This document shows, piece after piece, positions 1 through 10,590 of a stretch of 64,000 bases of DNA. The notes below the pieces were generated by a model. It saw only the letters and a list, made by a program, of their open reading frames with translations, searched no databases and was not told the origin of the DNA. Source of the stretch: 13-2-20CM-66-19 sp963760225 (GTDB lineage Bacteria > Pseudomonadota > Gammaproteobacteria > Steroidobacterales > Steroidobacteraceae); the NCBI GenBank assembly GCA_963760225.1, contig CAVXCD010000003.1:1612001-1676000 (forward strand), read 5' to 3'. The position numbers and the translations under genes were made by a program. Numbering within the stretch: position 1 is the first letter of the stretch; every line of letters starts with the position of its first letter.

Positions 1-66
1 GACGGGCATCAGGCGAACCATTTCCTGCAGATCTTCGTGCAGACGCTCGGCGCGTGGCGGGCGTAA
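1..66 (+). CDS. C-terminal end of an unidentified protein (truncated by window edge)
   Basis: Frame 1 is open from the window edge to a TAA at 64-66 and encodes 21 residues ending in GAWRA. It lies 12 bases upstream of the paaK start on the same strand, so it is probably the last part of the gene before paaK in the same transcript. Too little is present to name a family. Confidence 0.4.
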   Translation, partial: DGHQANHFLQIFVQTLGAWRA

Positions 67-78
67 CTTAGGACGAGC

Positions 79-1380
<1,302 letters not shown>

Positions 1381-1727
1381 AGGCGCGCGCACCGCCAGCG
1401 GCAGGCGCTCGCACGCCAACCCGCCGGTGGCGGGTCACCCCGGTTTGCTCACAGATGAGGCTTTGAGCACACTGGTGAGCTAAAGCCCGGGTTCAGCAAC
1501 GGCGAGCCTATGAACAGGTCTGTGACGATCTACAGCAGTCTCGCCTTATTCGACAAGGGGACGTTGTCTTGCGCCAATTTCACGAACAGATTGGCGTACT
1601 TGAATTCGGCGAACTCGATCAGGTTGACCGCCGGGGAGTCATGCGCAGCGCCTGGCCCCAATCGGACCACTCGGAGAAAAGTCGAAATACAGGCTACCCG
1701 CGCTGGTGGACGTGGGAGACCGGTCCC
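1381..1727. other. intergenic stretch without a convincing gene
   Basis: About 350 bases between the paaK stop and the end of the minus-strand secreted-protein gene. Short plus-strand ORFs exist (for example from 1510), but they resemble no family and run antisense into the 3' end of the neighbouring gene. The sequence is less GC-rich than the flanks. I see no clear terminator or RNA gene. Confidence 0.4.
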
Positions 1728-4713
1728 TTATTGCAATACCTGTCTCGTGAGTGTCACCGTTTGGCACGCCGGTGGATACGAGCAACTGATTGTATTGCCG
1801 TTCAAGGTACAAGAGTCCGTGCCACTATAGGTGGTGCTGGTCGCCGTATTGCCGGAATACGTGAATGTGAAATCATAGGGACCGATATTCGTACTCTCGG
1901 CAAAATTCAGCTGCGCTGGGCCCGAGACGGTGATGACGTCAGATGAAGGACCCGAGTAAGAGCCGCAGGTCGACGTAATCGGACCCGCCCAGGTGCCGAC
2001 CCAGGGGTTCGAGCTTAGTGTCACCGCGGCCTCCGGGCCACAGCACGGACCGGTGAACGGGGTCCCGTTGTCAGTGAAATAAGAATTTGTTTGCGCCACA
2101 TTACTATTGTTCCAACCGATCTCCGCTCCCAGCGCCCCTGCGGGGGCAGGCGATGAGGCGACGACCCAATAGGATTGGGCGGTACTTAGCGATGGGTTAT
2201 TCGTCGAAGCAAACGTGGTCAGGGGTGATACTACAGAGGTGTTAAACGCACCGACAGTGGCGGTCAGCGTATCGAGCAACGTGCCGGGCGCGCCCGCGTT
2301 GTTGGTATAGATAGAAAGGGTTACGCTTCCGCTCGATCCACTGAGAGAACCCATGGGCGCGCTAATTGACGCCAGGTTCCCTGAGGCAGTTGGAGTGAAC
2401 AAGAAGCCGTAGCTGTAATTGTCATTCGCATCTTCCTGGCCGAAAACGCGATAACCCACACTAATTGAGGTGTCCCCGGCGGTATTGTCAAAGAGGGTAT
2501 TGCCGGTAGTCCCGGCGCACGCCGGCACGCTGGCTGCCGGAAGGTTCAACGCGTCGGTCGTGATGGGCGCATTACCCGCGATGATGTTGACGTCGTAGTA
2601 CAGATGGTCGAACCGCATCAGCAAGGTACCGGACGGATTCTGATCCGCGACGGGCGGCGTTCCAGCTATGAAATCTACGGCAGTAGCCGGCGCGTTCACT
2701 AGCCCGTTCACGTATTGCACACCATTCCAAAGTGTGTTGAGAGCGCAGTTGTAACTACCCGCGGCGAAGTAGGCCGTGCTCTGGGTGATGTAGCTTTGAA
2801 TGGTCGACACTACGCCGATGCCGGTATTGTCGACGATCTGTCCCGCAACGGTTAACTGGGTGAACACGGTCTGCAGGTTAGTGAACTCGCCACCGATGTA
2901 GTTGGCATTCAAGCCGACCTGCGCAGCACCCTGTACCACTACCGATGGGTGGCTGCCTTTACCGGCCGGCGGCGGGTCGGGCACACACGCCACCGTTACA
3001 TCGATGAGGGTGGTGCCTTCGGGAATGTTGGATTCGATGCCGGGCAATGGTCCCCAGGCGACGATCGGACCATTCGTATCGCCGCAAGCCGGGTTGGAAT
3101 TTGCAGGAAGCGTCGCGCTCGGGCTGACGATGAAGGTAGTCAAGGTGTTGTTCGTTTTCAGATTGACCGCCTGGGCCGTGATCTTCGCGACATTGAATCC
3201 CGCCCCGCTGGGCCCCGATTTGCCGCAGATATTGCTCGGCAGCACTACGTGGGGCATGTTGGAACAGTAATTGCCGAGATCCAGCGTCTCCGCTGCGCAG
3301 CTCCAACCCTCCCCATTGTTCGTGACGCGCGGGTCGGCTGCTATCGCGCAGCTGTCCACGACAATGCTGGCGGTTAGCGGAATATTGGCGGTGCCCGGGC
3401 CGGTAATATCCAATGAGAGCTGCGGAAGAATGGGGCAGCCGGAGGAGTTGTTGATGCAGCTGTCCGCCGGCGCATAGCCCCCCACCGGCGTAGAGCCCGA
3501 GTTCGTCACCGCCAGACCGGTAGGAATGCTGACACCCTTGCTGACGCTCGCGAACGGCTGGGTGTCGGAGCTTCCCGCCGGGGGTGCGGAAAATTCCAGA
3601 ATCTTCCCGGGAAGTTGCCCGACGAACACGTACTGGCTGCCCTGGAACGTGCCGACCTTCAGCCTCGTCAGGCCGAGCCCGAGGTTTATGGCGTAGGGCG
3701 TGATGAAAGCGTTCTTGCCCGAATCGAAATTCAGGATCCTGCCGCCGGCCGTCGAGAAGAGCAGGGTCACGTCCTGCGTGTTCGGGATCCCGCGCCACGT
3801 CCATTCCGACCGCCACCGGGGGGATCTTCAAGATTGCCTGGGTCGAGAACTGCGCCTGCGTAACCACGGTGGAAGTCGGGCCGCGGAGAGAGCTCTGCGA
3901 GCAAGACGTTTTGAATCTGAGCCTGCGAATAGCGGATCACTCGTGTGTTGAACGTATCGCCGACCAGCACGAGCAGGTCGAGCGGGTTCCACGCGGGTGG
4001 TGCTCCGCCGACCGGGGTCGCCGCGGCGCCGGCCACCAGGACCTCCGCCAACGCCAGGGTCGTAACGGGTTTGCCGGTGAGCGGATCATCGAACGTGTCA
4101 TCGATGAGAAGCGGCGCGCCATACGTGCCCGCGTTCGCGTTGCCGCTGGGAATGATTGGGAGGACCCACACGCCCGGCGTGTCCCAGGCGCTGCTGGGCG
4201 AAATCACGTACACGTTGCCGGCGGTATCCGCTGCCAGGCCGATCGGATACGGAGGTCCGGAGCCCTTGCCCGACCAGGAGAAGATCAGGGTCGGGGTTTG
4301 ATAGCTGCGGGCCCGGGAGGCGCCATATCTTATGCTGCTCCGCATCGGCGTAAATCAGATCCAGCGTGCTGGTGACGGGATTCGTAACCCACGTGAGCGC
4401 GGTGTAAAGATTTTGCGGCGTGCCGCCCGTAAAGAGCGGATTCGTGGCCGCGATCGCTGCGCTGTTCGGATTCGGCATCGTTAGGCTGTCAACCGAAGCC
4501 GTTGGGGAACGCATTCGTGAAGGCCACGGTGAGCTGCTGCGGGGGCGAGGGAAGCGGCGCCGTGTGCGCCAGCGCGGAGGTCAGCAGTGCGATGGCAGCG
4601 ACGCGCGCGCCGTGCCCACAGAGGCGAGGCCACCCGCGCTTTTCTGCTAAGAAGTCTCGTATTGGAATGGCTGCGCATGGCTGCTCCCCGTAAATTCTTC
4701 GATGCCGTAGCAT
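1728..4713 (-). pseudogene. secreted beta-propeller/anchor-domain protein, frameshifted
   Basis: Reading down the minus strand, a start at 4713 gives an N-terminus with a hydrophobic signal-like stretch (ARVAAIALLTSALAHTA). The coding frame then jumps at about 4490, 4310, 3870 and 3790. After the last jump it is open for about 2.0 kb to the stop at 1728. The first third has NHL/propeller-like phrases such as GLAADTAGNVYVIS and DLLVLVGDTFNTRVIRY. The C-terminal part, rich in Ser, Thr and Asn, contains a stretch resembling choice-of-anchor R domains (YSYGFLFTPTASG, then TLSIYTNNAGAPGTLL). It was probably an exported surface protein of unknown role. No frame contains obvious decay between the shifts, so either very recent inactivation or base-call errors would explain it. 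Composition is more AT-rich than the flanks, suggesting acquired DNA. Confidence 0.7.
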
Positions 4714-4806
4714 CCCCTGCTGTGCCGATCCACCCAGGCTTTGTTCTCTTTTATTACGCTAGCACACTCATTGTCGCAGATGCCACCAAGCAACAGGCGC
4801 CACTTT

Positions 4807-4832
4807 CACTGTTGAGTGACACTGTTGAGTGA
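4807..4832. repeat. 13-bp perfect tandem duplication
   Basis: Two adjacent copies of CACTGTTGAGTGA lie just beyond the 3' end of the TIR-TPR gene, between the two broken minus-strand genes. It looks like a small slippage or insertion scar. No mobile element is attached. Confidence 0.6.
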
Positions 4833-4848
4833 AGGGTCGACTCTTTGC

Positions 4849-7139
4849 CTACTCCGCTGCAGAGGTGTGCGGCGCAGCAGCGACGGTTGCCGCCGGCGGT
4901 GACGCCGAGCCATTTACATAACGCTCGCGGCGATGCAACGTGTCCAGATAGTGTTGTGCCAGGCTTCGATAGACCCACTCGGCGCCGCTGTTCTTGCTCA
5001 GCACCCCACAGCCGTGCGTGAGTCGCGTCTTCCGCCTCGGGGTAGCGGCCGAGCCCCGTGAGCGCAGCGCCCTCGATGCTCTCTGCGATCGCGGTGCGCC
5101 AGTGATCGGCCGACAGCGCGGCCGTGAAAATGCTCCTTGCGTTCTGCGCTAACTCGAGCGCCTCCGGATACTTGCTCTCGGCGACCCTGAGGACCGCAAG
5201 CATCATCAGACTCGAGGCAATCTCGGGCGATTTGTCGTTGAACAGCCGCCGCCGCATGGCCAGTCCTTCCTGGAGAGTACCGGTCGGCTTGGCGGTAATC
5301 GCCGGCCATCGTCAACCCGAAACCCATTACGTTCAACACGATGGCGATCTCAGGATGATCCGCGGGGTATGCCTTGCGGTAAATCGCCAGCACCTGGCGC
5401 ATGTTGGCGAGCGCCTCGCGGGTTTCGCCGCGGTCGTACTGCACAGAGGCGAGATTGAACAGCGCTCGCCCGAATTCCGGGTGGTTTTCGCCCTGCAGGT
5501 CGCGGTGGATCTCGAGCGACTGCCGCAGAAGCGCCTCGGCGCCGGCCAGAATCGCCCTTGCTCTGCAGCCGTAAACGCAACATTCTCGAGCTCGGTCGCG
5601 ACGTACGGGTGCTTGTCGCCGAGCAGACGCCGGTACATCGCGAGCGATTCGCGATAGAACTTCTCGGCGTTGTCCAAGTCACCGTTCTCGTCGAGCACGA
5701 ACCCCATGTCGTTGAGCACTTCCGCGAGATCCGGATGCGGCTCGTTGCCGCGCAGCTCTCGCTGCACGGCCAGTGCGCGCTGCATCAGCGGGATCGCGGC
5801 GTTGGGGTTGCCGCCGTCGAGTTATCGTGCGGGCGAGATCCTTCAGCGTGCGCGCGACGTCCGGATCCTTAGTGCCATACAGCGCTTGCTGCAGATCTGA
5901 GGGCCTCGCGCAGAGTCTTCTCGGCATCTGCATAGCGGCCTTCCAAGTCGAGCAAGGTGCCGAGCCCGGCGAGTGAATTCGCGAGGTCCACTTGGCTTTG
6001 CCGGTCCTGCGGATGCGAGGAGGCGATGCGGATCGCTTCGCGGTAGGCCTTCTCGCCAGCGTCGAACTCGGCCTGCAGTGTGAACAGATCACCCTCATGA
6101 TTTAGTGAGTCGGACAGGTCCAGGGGATCGACGCCCGGCAGACGGCGTCGAGTTGCCACCGCGCGATCAAGCAGTGGCCGCGATTGGGGATACAGTCCGA
6201 GCCCCATGTACACGGTGCCCAGGGTGTCCATCAGCGTCGCCTGGATCGCCGGCTGCCGTGCGAGCTCCCGGTCGATCCGCGCCGCGCCCTTGTCGAGCAT
6301 TTCCCGCGCCGTGACGCTGTTGCCGCGCGCCTCGCTCGGGTCCGAGACCTTGAAGAGATCGACGAGGAACTTCGTCGTCTGCTTCGCGGTCTCGGCTTCC
6401 GCTTCCGCGCGCAGCGGTCTGTTTCTGCGCGACGCTGCGCTGGATGAGCGCATAGACGGCTAGTGCGCTGGTCAGCACCATGCCGGCAGTGGCTCCGCCG
6501 GCAATGATGGCGAGCCGGCGGTTGCGGCGCTGCTGCTCACGTCGGCGCAGCGCGTCGAAGCCAACCCCGAGCACTCCGGCGATCAGCTTCAGTTTGGCGG
6601 CGAACCGTCCATCCTTGCCGGGTCGCGCGTCTGCGGCGATCGGCTCGGTGCGCGAACTGCCGAGCGTGCCATCGGCGGCGAGCTGGAATCTGAGCGCCGG
6701 CGGGAAGCACTCCTCATGCCTCGCGCCCGGGCATGTCGGTGGCGTTCGGCTCGCCGGCGACGATCAGGCAGAAGATCCGATCCTCGCGACCGAGGCGCTT
6801 GAACGCCAGGATCTCCTCGTTGACCCACTTCGAGCGCGCGGAGTTCGGCGAACAGATGACGATCTGGCAGGCGGACTCGCGCAGTGCCGTAGTGATGACT
6901 TCGCCGAGATCGGTGGCCGAGGCAAGCTCTTCGCGGTCGCGAAACACGGGATTGAGACGTCGCGGTACCTCGCCGCGGCTGGTGTGCGTGCCGACCAGTT
7001 GTCGGGGCGGGCGATAGGATTCGAGCGACTTGTGCAGCCAGGTCGCCCAGAGCTCGTCGCGGTGGCTATAACTGATGAACGCCTTGTAGCGCGACTCGCT
7101 CAGACGCCTCTCCCCGCAAGGGCGGTGCCCACACGATTG
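4849..7139 (-). pseudogene. TIR domain - transmembrane - TPR repeat protein, multiply frameshifted
   Basis: The minus strand encodes, in order, a TIR domain (KAFISYSHRDELW, RDREELASATDLG, then KWVNEEIL with the conserved Trp and the Glu expected in TIR NADases), a basic linker, one membrane helix (LAIIAGGATAGMVLTSALAVYAL), and a long array of TPR-like helices ending at a TAG at 4849-4851. The frame changes about seven times: near 6716, 6410, 5897, 5820, 5560, 5277 and 5030. The first one looks like a single extra T. No ATG, GTG or TTG lies in frame before the TIR core; the frame opens after a TAA at 7140-7142, and CTG is the only plausible initiator. TIR-TPR proteins are known as NAD-cleaving or signalling proteins, some in anti-phage defence; that role is inference here. 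The residues between shifts remain well conserved, so decay is recent or the sequence is faulty. Confidence 0.78.
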
Positions 7140-7142
7140 TTA

Positions 7143-7441
7143 TTCAAACCTCTGCGGGTCGCCGTACCGCCGCACTAACCGCGACCGCAACCCATCTGCG
7201 GCATGAGTTCGAGCCTCTCTCCGGCGCACCCGCTTGTCAAGCAAGGCCGAACGCGCGCCTGAGGACACAGCAGCTGCCATGTCGCGACTCCATTAGGTGC
7301 CTTAAGCAAGTGGCAGGTGGTGTTGTTGTCAACTGACTCGATTTGTTTGGCGGGGGTGGGCGGGCGTTGTCCCACGCCCCCCACAGGCAGCACAATGGAC
7401 CGGCTCCTTGATTCCAGCGCGGGCGATTCAACGGGAAAGCT
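7143..7441. other. divergent intergenic region between the TIR-TPR gene and the signalling cluster
   Basis: About 300 bases without a supported gene. It must contain promoters for the minus-strand TIR-TPR gene and the plus-strand phosphatase gene. A GC-rich imperfect hairpin is visible at about 7352-7382, with no T-tract after it. No specific promoter can be called with confidence. Confidence 0.35.
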
Positions 7442-8743
7442 GTGGACCAGCCATCGGTTTCATCGCGAGCACGAGCCGCCGGGCCGGGCATCACGCCCCG
7501 CGACACGCTGGCACCGGTTACCGCGCGCGCCTCGGGAGCGCCGCGTCGCGCAGTCGACCGCCTCGCCGCGCTGCTGCTGCAAGGGGACGGCCGCTGGGCG
7601 CGCGCCTTCGAGAACCTGATCCTCGCACTGATCGTCGTGAGCGTCGCCTCGGTGGGCCTCGAGTCGATCCCCGCGCTGCCCGCCTGGGCGGTGCAGGGGC
7701 TGCGCCTCATGGAGATCGTCGTCGTGGCGGTGTTCTCGTTCGAATACCTGCTGCGCCTCGCCGCCGCCCCGAACAAGCTGCGCTTTATCGTGAGCTTCCA
7801 GGGCGTGGTGGATCTGTTGTCGTTCGCGCCCTTCTACCTCGGCGGCCTGGATACGCGCTGGGTGCGGATGCTGCGCCTGCTGCGCCTGCTGCGCGTCCTG
7901 AAACTGCGCACGCACCTGCTCGAGGCCACCGTCGGCCGGCGCACCCGCGAGCTGGCGGAAAAGAATGCCGCGCTCGAGCGGGCCCAGGCGCAGATCAGGA
8001 GCGAGCTCGAGGTCGCGCGTGCCCTGCAGGTCGCCATCCTGCCCGCGACCTTCCCGGCGAGGTCCGGCTACCAAGGCGCGGCGCGCATGATTCCCGCGAC
8101 CACCATGGGCGGGGATTTCTACGACTTCATCGAGCTGCCCGGCGGGCAGATCGGCCTGGTCATGGCGGATGTCTCGGGTAAGGGCGTGCCGGCGGCGTTT
8201 TTCATGGCGGTGGCGCGCACCAACCTGCGCGAGCTCGCCGCGCACCACACCACTCCTGGCGCGTGCCTCGCTCACACCAACGAGGTATTGTGCACGCAGA
8301 ATCCGCTGGACCTGTTCGTTACGGTGTTCTACTGCATCCTGGATCCCGCGAGCGGCGTGCTGCGCTACGCCAACGGCGGACATAATCCCCCGCTGCTGCG
8401 TCGGGCGGACGGCGCGGTCGAGGCGTTGAGCGGCGCCGGCGGACTGGTACTCGGGGCGATGCCGGGCGTCAGCTTTCCGGATCACGCGGTGCAGCTGCGC
8501 TCCGGCGACCGGCTGGTGCTGTTCACGGACGGGATTACCGAGGCTTTCAATGCCGCCGACGAGGCTTACGGCATAGAGCGCCTGGTGGAAGAAGTTCGTG
8601 TCCACGGTGGCGGGGCCGCCGCGGGGCTGGTCGAGCACATCTGCCACGGCGTCACCGTTTTTGCCGCCGCCGCTCCGCAATCCGACGACATCACCCTCAT
8701 CGTGCTGAGCTTCGATCGCCTGGATCCGGCGGCGCTGCAGTGA
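7442..8743 (+). CDS. voltage-sensor-like membrane domain fused to SpoIIE/PP2C phosphatase
   Basis: A 433-residue protein with GTG start. Residues about 55-157 form four membrane segments like S1-S4 of ion channels: S1 at 55-73; S2 at 83-108 with FEYLLRL (E101, R105); S3 with GVVDLLSFAPFYL (D124); and S4 with positive charges at every third residue (R139, R142, R145, R148, R151, K154). No S5-pore-S6 follows. A coiled-coil-like helix (about 157-197) leads into a PP2C/SpoIIE (RsbU-like) domain with metal-binding GGDFYD (D225), MADVSGKG (D243), FTDGITE (D363) and SDDITL. Known RsbU-type enzymes dephosphorylate STAS antagonists. A STAS gene overlaps the stop (GTGA), followed by an RsbW-like kinase, so the substrate is probably that STAS protein. 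Voltage control of the phosphatase is inference. Confidence 0.85.
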   Translation: MDQPSVSSRARAAGPGITPRDTLAPVTARASGAPRRAVDRLAALLLQGDGRWARAFENLILALIVVSVASVGLESIPALPAWAVQGLRLMEIVVVAVFSFEYLLRLAAAPNKLRFIVSFQGVVDLLSFAPFYLGGLDTRWVRMLRLLRLLRVLKLRTHLLEATVGRRTRELAEKNAALERAQAQIRSELEVARALQVAILPATFPARSGYQGAARMIPATTMGGDFYDFIELPGGQIGLVMADVSGKGVPAAFFMAVARTNLRELAAHHTTPGACLAHTNEVLCTQNPLDLFVTVFYCILDPASGVLRYANGGHNPPLLRRADGAVEALSGAGGLVLGAMPGVSFPDHAVQLRSGDRLVLFTDGITEAFNAADEAYGIERLVEEVRVHGGGAAAGLVEHICHGVTVFAAAAPQSDDITLIVLSFDRLDPAALQ

Positions 8744-9093
8744 ACGTCGGCACCGAAACGCTCGCCGGCCACACCGTGGTGATTCCCGCGGGCCGCGTCG
8801 ATTTCAACAGCGCGAGCGAATTTCAGGCGCAGCTAGAGGGCGCCGTCGGCGGGGCGCGCGCGCCGGCCGCAGTAATCGTCGATTGCGCCGCGCTCGAATA
8901 CGTCTCGAGCGCCGGACTGCGCGCCTTCCTGCTCGCGGCCCGCGCCGCGCAACGCGCCGGCATCGCATTCGTGCTGTGCGCGCTGCAGCCGGCGGTGCGC
9001 GAAGTGTTCGACTTGAGCGGCTTCAGCCGCATCATCTCCGTGTACCCGGACCGGGCCGCGGCGCTCGCGCACGTGGCGCAGGGGCCACCGTGA
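8740..9093 (+). CDS. STAS-domain anti-anti-sigma factor (RsbV/SpoIIAA-like)
   Basis: A 117-residue single STAS domain. The motif DCAALEYVSSAGLR places the expected phospho-acceptor at Ser57; the usual Asp before it is Ser56 here. In partner switching the unphosphorylated protein binds the anti-sigma kinase, and phosphorylation releases it. The GTG start overlaps the stop of the upstream phosphatase gene by four bases (GTGA), and its own stop overlaps the kinase start in the same way. The three proteins are therefore translationally coupled and probably made in balanced amounts. Confidence 0.88.
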   Translation: MNVGTETLAGHTVVIPAGRVDFNSASEFQAQLEGAVGGARAPAAVIVDCAALEYVSSAGLRAFLLAARAAQRAGIAFVLCALQPAVREVFDLSGFSRIISVYPDRAAALAHVAQGPP

Positions 9094-9503
9094 GGGAGCA
9101 GCGCACGGCCGTGCCGGGTGAAGCGGCGCAGCTGCCGCAGCTGACCGCGTTCCTGCAGCAGTTCTGTTCCTCGGCAGCGCTTCCCGCGGCACAGGTGCTC
9201 GCCTTCGAGGTGGCGCTCGAGGAGATCTTCATGAACGTCGTAATGCATGGCACGGCGGCAGGCACGCAGCGGCGCGTCGAGGTATCCCTGGCGCTGACGG
9301 ACGAGGGTCTGACCATGACGGTCGAGGACGACGGCCCTGGCTTTGACCCGCTGTCGCTGCCGCCGCCGGATGTGAGAGCGAGCCTCGCCGATCGGCCGGT
9401 AGGCGGGCTGGGCGTGTTCCTGGTGCGGCAGATGATGGACGCGGTGAGCTACGCGCGCGTCGCGGGGCGCAACCAGCTGCGCATGACCAAGCACCTCGCT
9501 TAG
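9090..9503 (+). CDS. RsbW/SpoIIAB-like serine kinase (anti-sigma regulatory factor)
   Basis: A 137-residue GHKL-fold ATPase. The N box is EVALEEIFMNVVMHG, the G1 box VEDDGPGFDP, and the G2 region GGLGVFLVRQMMD. Such kinases phosphorylate a STAS antagonist and sequester a target, classically a sigma factor. I placed the start at the GTG at 9090 because it overlaps the STAS stop (GTGA) and fits the family length; the longer open frame upstream is antisense-type noise. The target is unknown. No SigB-type sigma factor is encoded nearby, only an ECF factor with its own membrane anti-sigma factor. Confidence 0.87.
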   Translation: MREQRTAVPGEAAQLPQLTAFLQQFCSSAALPAAQVLAFEVALEEIFMNVVMHGTAAGTQRRVEVSLALTDEGLTMTVEDDGPGFDPLSLPPPDVRASLADRPVGGLGVFLVRQMMDAVSYARVAGRNQLRMTKHLA

Positions 9504-9684
9504 CTTAAGCGCCCCGCCCACCGGGCGTCCCGGTGCGCGCAGCTGGCGTCGGCGCCGTTGACGCTGCGCGGTCTGCAGGTGGGAGTGCGCGGCGCACGCG
9601 GGAAGCGCACAATGTTCAGCGCACCGCGGTGGGGGAGGTCCGCAACTCAGTCCGGACGACACCGTCATATTAAGAAGAACGCGC

Positions 9685-9981
9685 ATGTTCGAAATCCAGC
9701 TGAGCCCCACCGGAGAAGTTGTCATGGCAGGACGGCTCGACGCCACGCAATGTGCTTCGGCGCTCGAGTTCCTGAACCGGCTGCCCGAGCCGCGGGTCAT
9801 CGACCTGGCCGCCCTGGAATACGTCGCCAGCTCCGGATTGCGCGTGTTCCTGCTGACGCAGAAGCGGCTGCAGGCGACGGGTGCGGGACTCAGGCTGATC
9901 AACGTGCGCCCGCCGATCCACGACATTTTCCGCTATGCCGGCTTCGACCGGATCATCGACATGGCCCGGGCGCCGGACTAG
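9685..9981 (+). CDS. second STAS-domain anti-sigma factor antagonist
   Basis: A 98-residue STAS protein starting at the ATG at 9685. Its motif LAALEYVASSGLR gives Ser49 as the probable phospho-acceptor. It is separated from the kinase gene by about 180 bases, so it may have its own promoter. Having two STAS paralogues around one kinase suggests either two inputs competing for the same kinase or a second, non-cognate role. It is followed by the ECF sigma gene after 63 bases. Confidence 0.86.
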   Translation: MFEIQLSPTGEVVMAGRLDATQCASALEFLNRLPEPRVIDLAALEYVASSGLRVFLLTQKRLQATGAGLRLINVRPPIHDIFRYAGFDRIIDMARAPD

Positions 9982-10016
9982 CGCGCCGCTCCCCACGCCG
10001 AGGCAGGCAGAACCGG

Positions 10017-10041
10017 CCAACCTTTTGCGCCCTGAACGGTA
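10017..10041 (+). promoter_or_regulatory. possible ECF-type promoter before the sigma gene
   Basis: CCAAC at 10017-10021 and GTA at 10039-10041 are separated by 17 bases. The same pair with the same spacing occurs upstream of the SADHG repeat gene at 11279-11303, and both copies share a TTTTG just after the first box. The GTA lies only three bases before the annotated GTG start, so transcription from here would be leaderless or the true start would be further in. Treat as tentative. Confidence 0.25.
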
Positions 10042-10044
10042 CTT

Positions 10045-10590
10045 GTGAAGGAGGAAGACGACCCGACGCTGGTGCTGCGCTGTCGGGAGGGCGACCGACA
10101 TGCTTTCGAGCAACTGGTCCGGCGTTATCAGAGGCCCGTGTTCAACGTCGCGCTGCGGATGCTTCGCGACCGGCAGGACGCCATGGACGTCGCCCAGACC
10201 ACCTTCCTCAAGGCATTCGAGCACCTGGGTGATTACGACCCGGCGTTCAGGTTTTACAGCTGGATCTATCGCATTGCGATCAACGAGACCCTCAACGCCC
10301 TCGGCGCGCGCAAGCCCCTCACGGGTCTGGACGGCGGGGAGGTCGACGGGACGCCCGGCCCTGAACGGCAGGCCGACGGCGCGCAGACCCGCCGGGCGAT
10401 CGAGGATGCGCTGATGCAGATCAAGCCCGAGCAGCGGTCGGTGATCACGCTGCGACACTTCATGCAGTTGAGTTACGAGGACATGGCCGACATTCTGCAG
10501 CTGCCGGAGAAGACTGTGAAATCAAGGCTCTACAGCGCCCGCCAGGCGCTGCGGGAGCGTTTGCTGCAGCGTGGAGTTGATCTGACATGA
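10045..10590 (+). CDS. ECF-family RNA polymerase sigma factor
   Basis: A 181-residue protein with sigma region 2 (AFEQLVRRYQRPVFNVALRM, then DAMDVAQTTFLKAFEHL and FYSWIYRIAINE) and region 4 with a helix-turn-helix (SYEDMADILQLPEKTVKSRL). The length and absence of region 3 identify an extracytoplasmic-function sigma factor. The stop overlaps the next gene (ATGA), which encodes a membrane anti-sigma factor. The start GTG at 10045 has no Shine-Dalgarno upstream. An AAGGAGG sits just inside the frame (10048-10054), and the next in-frame GTG is at 10072, so the true start is uncertain by nine codons. Confidence 0.9.
   Translation: MKEEDDPTLVLRCREGDRHAFEQLVRRYQRPVFNVALRMLRDRQDAMDVAQTTFLKAFEHLGDYDPAFRFYSWIYRIAINETLNALGARKPLTGLDGGEVDGTPGPERQADGAQTRRAIEDALMQIKPEQRSVITLRHFMQLSYEDMADILQLPEKTVKSRLYSARQALRERLLQRGVDLT

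Noticed and set aside
1510..1946. Short plus-strand ORFs after paaK
   Set aside because: No family resemblance, no ribosome-binding site, and they run antisense into the neighbouring secreted-protein gene.
7352..7382. GC-rich hairpin as a terminator for the TIR-TPR gene
   Set aside because: It lies upstream of that gene, is imperfect and has no T-tract on either strand.
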